DNA of 64,000 nt from contig NZ_BMJV01000004.1 of the NCBI RefSeq assembly GCF_014643635.1, forward strand, positions 124,001 to 188,000, read 5' to 3'. This stretch comes from Salipiger pallidus (GTDB lineage Bacteria > Pseudomonadota > Alphaproteobacteria > Rhodobacterales > Rhodobacteraceae). Below, piece after piece: positions 55,165-63,180 of the stretch. The translations under genes and the position numbers were made by a program. Numbering within the stretch: position 1 is the first letter of the stretch; each line of letters starts with the position of its first letter. The notes beneath the pieces were generated by a model. The model made no database searches. It was given only the letters and a program-made list of their open reading frames with translations, and was not told the DNA's origin.

Positions 55165-55902
55165 ATGGTGCGCCTCATGACTACTGCGAAGGTTCGGCTG
55201 TTTGTAGATCACCCGCTTGGTGCGGGACAACCTGTCCCCCTGTCGCGGGAACAGGCCCATTATCTCTTTTCCGTGATGCGGATGTCCACTGGCGGTCTCG
55301 TCAAGCTGTTCAACGGGCAGGACGGGGAATGGCTGGCCGAGATTTCCGAGGCGGGCAAGAAGGGCGGCGAGTCCGTCTGCCGCGAAGCCCTGCGCCCCCA
55401 GGTGGTGCCCCCCGATCTTTGGCTTCTGTTCGCGCCGATCAAGAAGGCGCGCACGGATTTCATCGTTGAAAAGGCGGTCGAGCTTGGCGTGCGGCGCATC
55501 GTCCCGGTCCAGACCCGCTTCACCAATTCCGAGCGTATCCGGCAGGACCGCCTGCAGGCCCATGCCATGGAGGCGGCCGAGCAATGCGGCGCGCTCTTCG
55601 TGCCCGAAGTGGCCGAGCTGACCCGGCTCGACCGGCTGCTGGCGGACTGGCCGGCGCAGCGCGCGCTGGTGTTCTGCGACGAGGCCGAAGTGGGCAGCCG
55701 TGCCGGTACGCTGGCCGAGGCTCCGGCCCCCGCGGCGGTGCTGGTCGGCCCCGAGGGCGGGTTCTCGGACGAGGAACGGCGCGCCCTGACCGCGATGGAG
55801 CAGACCCGCGTCATCGCCCTTGGCCCGCGCATCCTGCGGGCGGACACGGCGGCGGTGTCGGCGCTGACCCTGTGGCAGGTGGCTCAGGGGGACTGGGCGT
55901 GA
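55165..55902 (+). CDS. rsmE: 16S rRNA uridine-1498 N3-methyltransferase
   Basis: RsmE is a SPOUT-fold enzyme that methylates U1498 of 16S rRNA. The frame has AHYLFSVMRMSTG near the N-terminus, FIVEKAVELGVRRIVPVQTRF, and the SAM knot motifs VGPEGGFSDEERRAL and LGPRILRADTAAVSAL. ATG 55165 (245 residues) abuts ubiA; the internal ATG 55177 (MTTAKVRLFVDHPLG) matches typical starts but lacks a ribosome binding site. Confidence 0.94.
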   Translation: MVRLMTTAKVRLFVDHPLGAGQPVPLSREQAHYLFSVMRMSTGGLVKLFNGQDGEWLAEISEAGKKGGESVCREALRPQVVPPDLWLLFAPIKKARTDFIVEKAVELGVRRIVPVQTRFTNSERIRQDRLQAHAMEAAEQCGALFVPEVAELTRLDRLLADWPAQRALVFCDEAEVGSRAGTLAEAPAPAAVLVGPEGGFSDEERRALTAMEQTRVIALGPRILRADTAAVSALTLWQVAQGDWA

Positions 55903-55926
55903 GGGGCCGGGAATGAGGAACTGGGC

Positions 55927-56451
55927 ATGATCCGCCCCGCCGCGCGCGCCGCCATCGCCCGCTGGGCCGAGGCGCTCTGGGGGCTCGGGGTTCTGGCGCT
56001 GGGTCTTTACTGGGGCTTTTTCACCGGCGGTGGACTGCTGCACTGGGTCGGCTATGCGGTAGCCATCGCCGGGGCGCTTCTTTTGGTCGCAGGCCTCCAG
56101 AAGGGACGGTTCCGCACCGGATCGGGCGGGCCGGGGGTGGTGCAGATCGTGGAAGGGCGCATTGCCTATTTCGGACCGCTCACCGGAGGGGCTGCGGACC
56201 TTGGGGATCTTACCCGCGTTGTGCTTGATTCGTCAGCAAAACCGCCCCATTGGCTGCTGCATCGCCCCGGGGAGCCGGACCTTGCCATCCCCCTCAATGC
56301 CGAAGGCGCCGATGCGCTGTTCGATGCCTTTGCCACGCTGCCGGGGCTGAAAACCGAACGGATGCTGGCCGAGATGCGCAAGGACGGCACGCGTCCGGTG
56401 ACCATCTGGGAAGCCGTTCCGCGCGAAAACGCACACATCCGTCTGCATTGA
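55927..56451 (+). CDS. Two-helix membrane protein of unknown function
   Basis: A 174-residue protein with two N-terminal membrane helices (about 14-35, LWGLGVLALGLYWGFF, and about 40-60, WVGYAVAIAGALLLVAGL) and a soluble C-terminal domain (VEGRIAYFGPLTGG, RVVLDSSAKPPHWLLHR, VTIWEAVPRENAHIRLH) that resembles a beta-rich PH-like or bacterial sensor domain; I cannot name it. It lies between rsmE (24 bp) and gshA (69 bp) on the same strand and is likely part of one transcript. Confidence 0.72.
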   Translation: MIRPAARAAIARWAEALWGLGVLALGLYWGFFTGGGLLHWVGYAVAIAGALLLVAGLQKGRFRTGSGGPGVVQIVEGRIAYFGPLTGGAADLGDLTRVVLDSSAKPPHWLLHRPGEPDLAIPLNAEGADALFDAFATLPGLKTERMLAEMRKDGTRPVTIWEAVPRENAHIRLH

Positions 56452-56520
56452 CATCGCCGCGCGTTGCGCCCAAGCCTGACCTCCAACACGCAGACTGTAC
56501 AAGACAATCGGAGCCCCCTC

Positions 56521-57891
56521 ATGTCCATTCCCCAGACCGGCGGCGGGCCGATCGAGTCTCAGGAACAGCTGGCCGAATATCTCGCCAAGGGCTGCAAACC
56601 GGAAGCCGACTGGCGCATCGGCACCGAGCACGAGAAATTCGGCTATCTCACCGACACCCACGAGCCGCTGCCCTATGATGGCCCGCGTTCGATCCGCGCC
56701 GTGCTCGAAGGGCTGCGCGACCGATACGACTGGGCGCCGGTGGAAGAGGGCGGCCACCTGATCGGCCTAACCAAGGACGGCGCCAACGTCAGTCTCGAGC
56801 CGGGCGGCGCGCTGGAGCTGTCGGGTGCCCCGCTCGAGACCATTCACCAGACCTGCGACGAGGTGAACGAACACCTGCGCGAGGTCAAAAGCATCGCCGA
56901 CGCCATTGGCGTGGGCTTCATCGGCCTTGGCGCCGCGCCCGAATGGTCGCATGACGAGATGCCGCTGATGCCCAAGGGGCGCTACAAGCTGATGGACAAT
57001 TACATGGAGCGTGTCGGCACCGCCGGGCGCACCATGATGCGCCGGACGTGCACGGTTCAAGTGAACCTCGACTTCGGCTCCGAAGCGGACATGGTCAAGA
57101 AGATGCGCGTTGCGCTGGCGCTGCAGCCGGTGGCGACCGCGCTCTTTGCCAGCTCGCCCTTCTTCGAGGGCAAACCCAACGGCATGAAAAGCTACCGCTC
57201 CTGGGTGTGGCGCAACCTCGACGAAGACCGCACGGGCATGCTGCCCTTCGTCTTCGAGGATGGCTTCGGCTTCGAGCGTTACGTGGATTACGCCCTCGAT
57301 GTGCCGATGTATTTCGTCTACCGCGACGGCAAGTACATCGACGCGCTGGGCATGTCGTTCCGCGATTTCATGCAAGGCAAACTCCCGGCGCTGCCGGGCG
57401 AAGTGCCCACCCTGTCTGACTGGGCCGATCACCTCACCACGATCTTCCCCGAAGCGCGCCTCAAGAAATTCATCGAGATGCGCGGCGCCGATGGTGGCCC
57501 GTGGCGCCGGCTTTGTGCGCTGCCGGCGTTCTGGGTCGGCCTGACCTATGACAGCTCGGCGCTGGATGCGGCCTATGATCTGGTCAAGGGCTGGGATGCG
57601 GAAACCCGGCAGGCGCTGCGTGTGGCCGCGGGCGAGCAGGGCCTGCAGGCCGAGACCGGCGGCATCCGCATGCACGACCTTGCGGCGCAGACGCTGCAGA
57701 TCGCCGAAGCCGGGCTGAAATCCCGGGCCTGCACAGGGGCCGGTGGCCTGCTGCCCGACGAGACTCATTTCCTCAACGCGCTGAAGGAAAGCGTGGAGAC
57801 GGGCAAGGTTCTGTCGGACGAGCTGCTCGACCACTACCACGGTGACTGGAATGGCGATCTCTCAAAGATCTACGCGCAGTACTGCTACTGA
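56521..57891 (+). CDS. gshA: Glutamate-cysteine ligase (plant/alphaproteobacterial type)
   Basis: GshA makes gamma-glutamylcysteine, the first step of glutathione synthesis. The 456-residue protein is of the GCS2 type: DWRIGTEHEKFGYLTDTH, SLEPGGALELSGAPLETIH, TCTVQVNLDFGSE, KSYRSWVWRNLDEDRTG, and the C-terminal GDLSKIYAQYCY. ATG 56521 follows CGGAGCCCCC; the upstream in-frame ATG at 56464 adds a non-conserved 19 residues. A terminator follows. Confidence 0.96.
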   Translation: MSIPQTGGGPIESQEQLAEYLAKGCKPEADWRIGTEHEKFGYLTDTHEPLPYDGPRSIRAVLEGLRDRYDWAPVEEGGHLIGLTKDGANVSLEPGGALELSGAPLETIHQTCDEVNEHLREVKSIADAIGVGFIGLGAAPEWSHDEMPLMPKGRYKLMDNYMERVGTAGRTMMRRTCTVQVNLDFGSEADMVKKMRVALALQPVATALFASSPFFEGKPNGMKSYRSWVWRNLDEDRTGMLPFVFEDGFGFERYVDYALDVPMYFVYRDGKYIDALGMSFRDFMQGKLPALPGEVPTLSDWADHLTTIFPEARLKKFIEMRGADGGPWRRLCALPAFWVGLTYDSSALDAAYDLVKGWDAETRQALRVAAGEQGLQAETGGIRMHDLAAQTLQIAEAGLKSRACTGAGGLLPDETHFLNALKESVETGKVLSDELLDHYHGDWNGDLSKIYAQYCY

Positions 57892-57916
57892 CCGATCCGG
57901 AAGACAACATGCAATG

Positions 57917-57940
57917 GGGCGCCTTTCGAGGCGCCCTTTT
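57917..57940 (+). terminator. Rho-independent terminator after gshA
   Basis: GGGCGCCT (57917-57924) pairs with AGGCGCCC (57929-57936) across TTCG, followed by TTTT at 57937-57940. Confidence 0.93.
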
Positions 57941-58222
57941 GCTGTTTGGCGTCCGCGCTGGACGGGGGCGGTCCTGGGGCTGCGCAAAGCTCCGCGCCAG
58001 GCGCTCTCTGGCCGAGACGGTGGCATCCGACCGTGAGGGGAATCGCGTAAGGCTGGTCTGGGAGCGAAGCGTGTTCGGGTAGAATGTGCTTTGCGGGACT
58101 TTGAGCGTTGATTGATGTCCCGCCCGCGCGCTTTTGCTTGCCAGCACAGGGCCGCCAGTCCGAACGCGCCGTGCTGCCTGCCTTGAAGCGGTGCCTTGGG
58201 AAGCGGTGATGCTGGGGAAGTA

Positions 58223-58318
58223 CCTCGACGCCACGTACTGGGTGGGGGCTGAAACGACGCAGCGCCGAGGGAAGCCATATAGCAGCTACCCTTACACCAT
58301 CGCCGCTGAATCCGGCTG
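58223..58318. repeat. Structured intergenic repeat, copy 1
   Basis: The roughly 95-bp unit begins CCTCGACGCCACGTACTGGG and its first 53 bp match copy 2 with only four transitions. It carries imperfect inverted arms (CCTCGACGCC ... AGCGCCGAGG) about 48 bp end to end. Confidence 0.75.
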
Positions 58319-58522
58319 CAATGTGGTCAGGCAGTGGAATTCAGGTGTTTTTCTGCGGGCTTGATAGCGGTGATGCAGCATTCGTGGTCAAGGAACCGCG
58401 AGGTTCCCCGCCCCGAGAGGTCGGCACCCTGCGCTCTGCCATCGGCGCGCGCAACGATAGGAGCCCGCTCGCGATCGGGGTGGCGCCATTGGCATCTTTG
58501 GGGAAGGGTGGGGGGATTAGAG

Positions 58523-58617
58523 CCTCGGCGCCACGCACTGGGTGGGGGCTGAAACGGCGCGGCGCCGAGGGAAGCTTCAAGCAGCTACCCTTCTCTTATG
58601 GCGTCTGAATCGGGCTG
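58523..58617. repeat. Structured intergenic repeat, copy 2
   Basis: The second copy lies exactly 300 bp from the first. Its arms CCTCGGCGCC (58523-58532) and GGCGCCGAGG (58561-58570) are a perfect 10-bp inverted repeat. The stretch ACTGGGTGGGGGCTGAAACG lies in the loop of both copies, and GCAGCTACCCTT occurs after the arms in both. Confidence 0.75.
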
Positions 58618-58794
58618 AATTGAGATCGCTTTCGGGCGCATTCGAGAAAAGTCAGGGCCATTGCAAGAATGGATGCGCGCGAAGGGCCCGTCCCGGAGAC
58701 AGAGCTTGCTTGAACAGGCTTTGCCGGGCCGTCTCATGGGGAGGGGAATGGATCGCCAAGCGCCGCGGCTGGCATGGGGTTGGTCACCAGCAGG

Positions 58795-59247
58795 TCATTT
58801 GCCTGAACAGCGACAGATCCGGATTTCGAGGTGGTTGACGCCGTTGCTGTGCCGATAGCTCAGCCGGTCGGACAGCCCGCGTATCAGCTGCCAGCCGAAC
58901 CCGCCCTCGGGCAGATCGTAGCGCGGCACGTCGAGTCGGGCCGGGGCAGCGCCAGGCAGTGTCGCGCCCGGCAAGGCCATGCCGTGATCGGTCATCACGA
59001 TGTCTGCCAGTTCGGCGGTCGCCCTGAGCCGGAGACTGATCTGGCCGGGGCACCCGGCGCCGTAGGCGTGTTCAACGATGTTGTTGAGTGCCTCCGCGAT
59101 GACCAGTTGTACCGTGCCCCGAGGTTCTTCATCCCAACCCATGCAACAGAGCGTTTCGACCACCCTGGCCAGCGCCCCGCGCACCGCGACGGGGGTGCTT
59201 TCGAGCGACATGTCCAGCATGGTCTGCTCGGTCACAGGTTGGGGCAT
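58795..59247 (-). CDS. RsbW-type serine-kinase/ATP-binding protein
   Basis: A 150-residue HATPase_c_2 protein with an N-box VIAEALNNIVEHAY (about 49-62), a G1-like DHGMALPG (about 90) and G2 region PEGGFGWQLIRGLSDRLSY. This is the anti-sigma-factor/serine kinase type of partner-switching modules. It follows the STAS gene in the same direction after 26 bp. The sigma factor or other target is not in the window. Confidence 0.88.
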   Translation of the reverse strand: MPQPVTEQTMLDMSLESTPVAVRGALARVVETLCCMGWDEEPRGTVQLVIAEALNNIVEHAYGAGCPGQISLRLRATAELADIVMTDHGMALPGATLPGAAPARLDVPRYDLPEGGFGWQLIRGLSDRLSYRHSNGVNHLEIRICRCSGK

Positions 59248-59273
59248 CGTGGCTGGCCTTTCAGGGGCACCGG

Positions 59274-59612
59274 TCAGTTCTCCGCGCCTGCGCGGCTGGC
59301 ATCCACGGTGTCGTGAATGACGAAGATCGAATCCATTCGGGTCATGCGGAACACCTTGTCGACCATGGGCCGCAAACCGGCGAGGTCGAACCTCTGGTGG
59401 TCGGCCATTCCTTTCATCGCCGCGACGATGGCGCCAAGCCCGCTCGAATCGATGAAATCCACGGCATTGAGGTCGAGCACGACGCGCCCCACTTCTGGAG
59501 AGACGAGTTCGCGTACCGCATCCTTGAACTGGATGGCAATCGCGGAATCTATGCGGGTCACGGCCACCCGAAGGATCTGCGGATCGCCCGTTTCGGTCGT
59601 GATAAGGGTCAT
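59274..59612 (-). CDS. STAS-domain anti-sigma-factor antagonist, RsbV-type
   Basis: A 112-residue STAS protein: ILRVAVTRIDSAIAIQFKDAV, VVLDLNAVDFIDSSGLGAIVAA and FDLAGLRPMVDKVFRMTRMD. The phosphorylatable serine motif DSSGLG is present. It would be phosphorylated by, and sequester, the RsbW-like partner encoded next to it. ATG 59612 starts the conserved domain; a longer frame to 59702 adds an Arg-rich leader. No PP2C phosphatase (RsbU-like) is nearby. Confidence 0.9.
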   Translation of the reverse strand: MTLITTETGDPQILRVAVTRIDSAIAIQFKDAVRELVSPEVGRVVLDLNAVDFIDSSGLGAIVAAMKGMADHQRFDLAGLRPMVDKVFRMTRMDSIFVIHDTVDASRAGAEN

Positions 59613-59685
59613 AAGGTCGCCTGACTGCTCCGGAGTATCGTCAGACTGCCTCAATTTTCTTACCAGCAGGTTTCCAGGCCTGCCC

Positions 59686-60210
59686 TCAGAACATCGGGGC
59701 ATACCGCCAATTGTCCGCGTCCGGAGTCACCTCGTCCAGATCGTACCCCGCGCCACGCAGGCGCCGCGCGATGTCCAGCCCCGCTTCGGCGGCGCGGTCC
59801 ACCAGCGCCCGGCCCGCGGCCTCGTCCTGCGCCACGCCGAAGCCGCGCATGAGGTCCAGCCCGTAGTTGAACTGCCCCACCGGATCGCCCGCCTCGGCGG
59901 CGCGGCGGTCCCAGCGGGCGGCGGCATCGGGGTCGAACGGCCCGCCAAAGCCATTCTGCTCCATGTAGCCCATCCAGGTCATCGCGCCGGTATAACCCGC
60001 TTCGGCGCAGGCTTCGAAGATCGCGCGGGCGGTGGCGTGATCTCCGGACTTGGTCATCAGGTAGCCTGAGGCGCAGGTCATCATGTCGGTCTGGCCGCGC
60101 GCCGCCTTGTCGCGCAGGGACTGCCATGTCAGCTCCTCGGGGTTGGTGGTGCCCAGCTCGTCCCCGATGGCTGGGCCGGCCAGCAGCAAAAACAGGGCCC
60201 ACAGACGCAT
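59686..60210 (-). CDS. Exported Sel1-repeat protein linked to the PQQ locus
   Basis: A 174-residue protein with a signal peptide (LWALFLLLAGPAIG) and Sel1-like helical repeats (ARAIFEACAEAGYTGAMTW, AARWDRRAAEAGDPVGQFNYG, AAGRALVDRAAEAGLDIAR). ATG 60210 has GGAGGG 6 nt upstream; ATG 60216 would overlap the beta-propeller stop (ATGA). It is last in the minus-strand operon with the beta-propeller and binding-protein genes. A protein-binding or assembly role in that periplasmic system is inference. Confidence 0.8.
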   Translation of the reverse strand: MRLWALFLLLAGPAIGDELGTTNPEELTWQSLRDKAARGQTDMMTCASGYLMTKSGDHATARAIFEACAEAGYTGAMTWMGYMEQNGFGGPFDPDAAARWDRRAAEAGDPVGQFNYGLDLMRGFGVAQDEAAGRALVDRAAEAGLDIARRLRGAGYDLDEVTPDADNWRYAPMF

Positions 60211-60212
60211 GG

Positions 60213-61178
60213 TCATCCCTCCGTCGGGCGCAGTGCCGCGCCCCAGGGGAAGCGGCCGACCTTGATGGTTTTCACCGGCTTGCGCGCGGCCACGTCGATC
60301 ACCGTCACGTCGCCCGAGATGCCATTTGTGGTGAAAAGCAGCGAATGATCTGCGTTGAAGGCCATGTGCCAGACCCGGCGGCCCACCAAGAGGTAATCTT
60401 CGACCTCGTAAGTCTCCGCATTGACCACGGCCACGTGGTTGGCCGGCCCAAGCGCCACGAAGGCGGTCTTGCCGTCCGGCGTCAGCTCGAATCCCACGGG
60501 CTGCAGGCGGTCCTCGTGCACGCCCTTGATCTCGAAGCTGATCTTGGCCTTCTCCGCCTGCGTGGCCGCATCAAAGATCGTCAGCGTGCCGCCGATCTCG
60601 GCAGAGACCCACAGTTCCGCACCGTCCTTGACGAATTCCGCGTGGCGGGGGCGGCTGTCCACCAGCGTGTTGGCAAAGATCGCCTCGGTTTGCGTATCGA
60701 TCCAGTGCGCCATGTTGGTGGTTTCCGAGGTCGTGACCACCGTGCTGCCATCGGGGCTGACGGCCATGCCCTCGGGTTCGATCCCGACGTCGATCTGGGC
60801 GATCACCCGACGGGTTTCGGTATCCACCACGGTGGTGATCGCATCATCCTCGTTGGCGATGTAGAGCCGCCGATCATCGGGGTGTAGCACGAACTGCTCG
60901 GGGTCTTCGCCAGAGGGCAGATCGTGCAGGATCTCGCCCGACACCGGATCCATCACCTGCACCGCGTCGCTGTCGGAGGCGCAGATGTAGACGCGGGAAT
61001 AGTCGTGACTGAAGGTGATGCCGCGCGGGCGTTCCCCGGTGGGGATCGTGCGGGTGACCTCGAAGGTTTCCGCGTCGATGACGCTGATCGTGTCGTCCTT
61101 CTCGTTGGTGACCCAGATCTCGTCCGCGATGGCGGGCGAGGCGGCAAGCGCGAGGATGGCGGTCATGGTGCGGATCAT
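60213..61178 (-). CDS. PQQ-associated beta-propeller protein (YncE-like)
   Basis: A 321-residue periplasmic protein: signal peptide (MIRTMTAILALAASPAIA), then about seven YVTN-type blades (SVIDAETFEVTRTIPTGERP, VQVMDPVSGEILHDLPSGEDP, TTVVDTETRRVIAQIDVGIEP, VAVVNAETYEVEDYLLVG, VTVIDVAARKPVKTIKVG). This is the family seen next to PQQ-dependent alcohol dehydrogenases. It overlaps the binding-protein gene (ATGA) and the Sel1 gene follows. Confidence 0.88.
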   Translation of the reverse strand: MIRTMTAILALAASPAIADEIWVTNEKDDTISVIDAETFEVTRTIPTGERPRGITFSHDYSRVYICASDSDAVQVMDPVSGEILHDLPSGEDPEQFVLHPDDRRLYIANEDDAITTVVDTETRRVIAQIDVGIEPEGMAVSPDGSTVVTTSETTNMAHWIDTQTEAIFANTLVDSRPRHAEFVKDGAELWVSAEIGGTLTIFDAATQAEKAKISFEIKGVHEDRLQPVGFELTPDGKTAFVALGPANHVAVVNAETYEVEDYLLVGRRVWHMAFNADHSLLFTTNGISGDVTVIDVAARKPVKTIKVGRFPWGAALRPTEG

Positions 61179-62347
61179 TGCGAAGTCTCCGTGAAGGCGG
61201 TGCAGGCACTTTCGGGCGCGTCGAGCCCCAGCGTGTCGAGCTCGTTGCCCTGATGCATAAACCCCTCGAGCGGGGCGGTGGCGACGACGGCGCGGTCCGT
61301 CACGATGGGGATGGGCTGGCGCAGCTGACCGTTCCAGGCGCGATAGCTGAGGGGGCTTCCCTTGAAGCCGCCAAGCTCGAAAGCATCCGACAGGATGTAG
61401 GCGCGCAAGGCGTCCGTTTCGGTGCCGCCCGCGCGGGTGACCGCCTCGCCAAGGGTGCGTACGGCGGCCCATGCGGCGTAATCCTCGGGCAGCATGTCGC
61501 GGGCGGCGGCCTCTTCGAACCGGCCCTGAAGCTGCGCCGCGCCCCATTGCTCGACCACTGGGGACCAGCCCTCTGGCACCAGTTCCTCGGACCCGGCGAC
61601 GGGGCGGGGGAGCCAGGTGTTGTAAGCGACGTAGCGGCCGAAATCATGGACCTCATCAGCGATGAGAAGTACGTCGTGATCGTCCAGGTCTTGAGTGAAC
61701 AGCGGCACCTCGGCGCTGGCATTGCGCCGCATGTCCGCATCGAAGCGCCAGTCCTTGCGGCCCACGAGGCTGAGCCGGAACTTCTCGGCGGAGGCCGACA
61801 TGGCGCGGGCAAAGGCGGCGTCCTCGGGGTGGGGGCCTTCGATCAGCGCCACGTCGGTCCAGCGCCGCCCGACAAGGAACTGCGCCAGCGCGTCGGTGCG
61901 CATGGCATGGGAGGGGATGGTGTGCAGCAGGTTCGCGCGGCAGCCTTCGTCGCGCAGCTCGCCGTCCTGCGCGGTGGCGTTGAACAGCAGAGCGCCTTTC
62001 GCCTCGGGCAGGTCTGCAATAGCTTGAAGGGTGCTTGCAGGCGCGTCGATCACCAGAAGCCGCGCCCCCGCCAGTGCGGTGCGGGCGCCCGCCAGCGCAT
62101 CGCCCCCCTCGGGCACAACGGTTTCCGACAGCTTCCAGTCTTGCCCCATGAAGCGCCCGGTAGTGGCGTTCTCGGCCAGTCCCAGCCGCGCCCCCGCCAG
62201 CCCGAGGTCGTCGGGCCGCGGATCGAGGTTCGATAGCACCGGCGGCGCGGGCTGTGCCACCGACAGGTAGCCGATGCGGATGGTGGTCTCGGCTCCGGCG
62301 CTGCCTGCGCATACGGCAAGCACGCCGGCCAGCAGGGCCTTGCGCAT
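61175..62347 (-). CDS. PQQ-associated ABC transporter substrate-binding protein
   Basis: A 390-residue periplasmic binding protein: signal peptide (MRKALLAGVLAVCAGSAGA), then the type I binding fold of the PQQ-dependent catabolism-associated family: TTIRIGYLSVAQPAPPVLSNL, GARLLVIDAPASTLQAIADL, DHDVLLIADEVHDFGRYV and EDYAAWAAVRTLGEAVTR. No permease or ATPase for it is in the window; those and the dehydrogenase are probably beyond the right edge. GGGAGGATTTCATC precedes ATG 62347. It starts a minus operon with the beta-propeller and Sel1 genes. Confidence 0.85.
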   Translation of the reverse strand: MRKALLAGVLAVCAGSAGAETTIRIGYLSVAQPAPPVLSNLDPRPDDLGLAGARLGLAENATTGRFMGQDWKLSETVVPEGGDALAGARTALAGARLLVIDAPASTLQAIADLPEAKGALLFNATAQDGELRDEGCRANLLHTIPSHAMRTDALAQFLVGRRWTDVALIEGPHPEDAAFARAMSASAEKFRLSLVGRKDWRFDADMRRNASAEVPLFTQDLDDHDVLLIADEVHDFGRYVAYNTWLPRPVAGSEELVPEGWSPVVEQWGAAQLQGRFEEAAARDMLPEDYAAWAAVRTLGEAVTRAGGTETDALRAYILSDAFELGGFKGSPLSYRAWNGQLRQPIPIVTDRAVVATAPLEGFMHQGNELDTLGLDAPESACTAFTETSQ

Positions 62348-62399
62348 GATGAAATCCTCCCTGCCGGTCACGTTACGCGGGCCCGCGCCCTGCCGCCGT

Positions 62400-62443
62400 A
62401 GGACCATGGTCGCAGAACCCCCGGTTTCAGGACCAAGGTCGCA
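62400..62443. promoter_or_regulatory. Dyad direct repeats in the divergent PQQ-locus promoter
   Basis: AGGACCATGGTCGCA (62400-62414) and AGGACCAAGGTCGCA (62429-62443) are 14/15 identical and 29 bp apart. The core GACCATGGTC is a perfect palindrome in the first and has one mismatch in the second. They lie between the minus-strand start at 62347 and the plus-strand start at 62505, the place for an operator controlling both sides. Confidence 0.55.
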
Positions 62444-62504
62444 TTTAGCCGCCTCGGGGCTGTTGCTACCGATGGGGCAAGCAATGGAAACGGAGGAGGT
62501 CCCG

Positions 62505-63179
62505 ATGTCCAAAAACACGATCCGAGGCGTGAGCGCCCTGGCGGCAATGCTTGTCGCGGGCATGGCGCTGGCCCATGGCGATGTCGCCCCGCAGCCCATG
62601 AACACCGATGCGCTGCCCGATGTGGGCGAGGAATGGCTGTCGGAAAATCCCTATCGCGATCAGGGGGATGACGTCTGGAAAACCGCCGTTTCCCTGGGCG
62701 AGTCGGGCTACACCCAGAACTGCGCGCGTTGCCACGGGCTCGAGGTCATCTCGGGCGGGCTGGCCCCCGACCTGCGGTTCCTCGAGGCGGAGGAATACGG
62801 CGACGAGTGGTTCATCGAACGCTTCCGCGACGGATACACCCAGAACGGCATCACCAAGATGCCCGCCTTCGGCGAGCTGCTGGGACAGAAGGCCGCCTGG
62901 GCGATCCGCACCTACGTGGAAACCCGCCCCGACGATGCGGCGGTTGAGGATGTGTCGGACGAGCTTGCCGAGATCCGCGACCATCTTGCCGCCGGAGACG
63001 CGGACGTGCCCGCCGTCACCGCCCGCCTGCGCGAGGTCGCCGGCGAGATCGAGACCCTCTCGGGCGCGCCGGTGGCGGACAGCATCGCCTTCCGCGCGGC
63101 CAACCTTCTTGAAGCCGATCCGTCGGCCACCGCCAAGGCGGCGGAGACCCTGACGATCGGGCTGTCCGCGGCGCATTGA
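62505..63179 (+). CDS. Periplasmic cytochrome c of the PQQ-dehydrogenase locus
   Basis: A 224-residue protein: signal peptide (LAAMLVAGMALAHG), one haem-c site CARCH (about 73-77) and an axial Met in ITKMPAFGELL. The layout fits the PedF/c550-like cytochromes that take electrons from PQQ-dependent alcohol dehydrogenases. The C-terminal quarter is helical and Ala-rich. GGAGGAGGTCCCG precedes ATG 62505. The MoxJ-like gene follows with 1 bp between. Confidence 0.87.
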   Translation: MSKNTIRGVSALAAMLVAGMALAHGDVAPQPMNTDALPDVGEEWLSENPYRDQGDDVWKTAVSLGESGYTQNCARCHGLEVISGGLAPDLRFLEAEEYGDEWFIERFRDGYTQNGITKMPAFGELLGQKAAWAIRTYVETRPDDAAVEDVSDELAEIRDHLAAGDADVPAVTARLREVAGEIETLSGAPVADSIAFRAANLLEADPSATAKAAETLTIGLSAAH

Positions 63180-63180
63180 C

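Larger units (their letters stand above)
57941..58794. other. Repeat-bearing intergenic region
   Basis: 854 bp without a supported gene. It contains two copies of a structured repeat 300 bp apart (listed separately) and a GGAACC / GGTTCC inverted repeat at 58392-58407. Short open frames here (for example 58134-58364, 58321-58608) cross the repeats and have no family signal. Confidence 0.4.
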
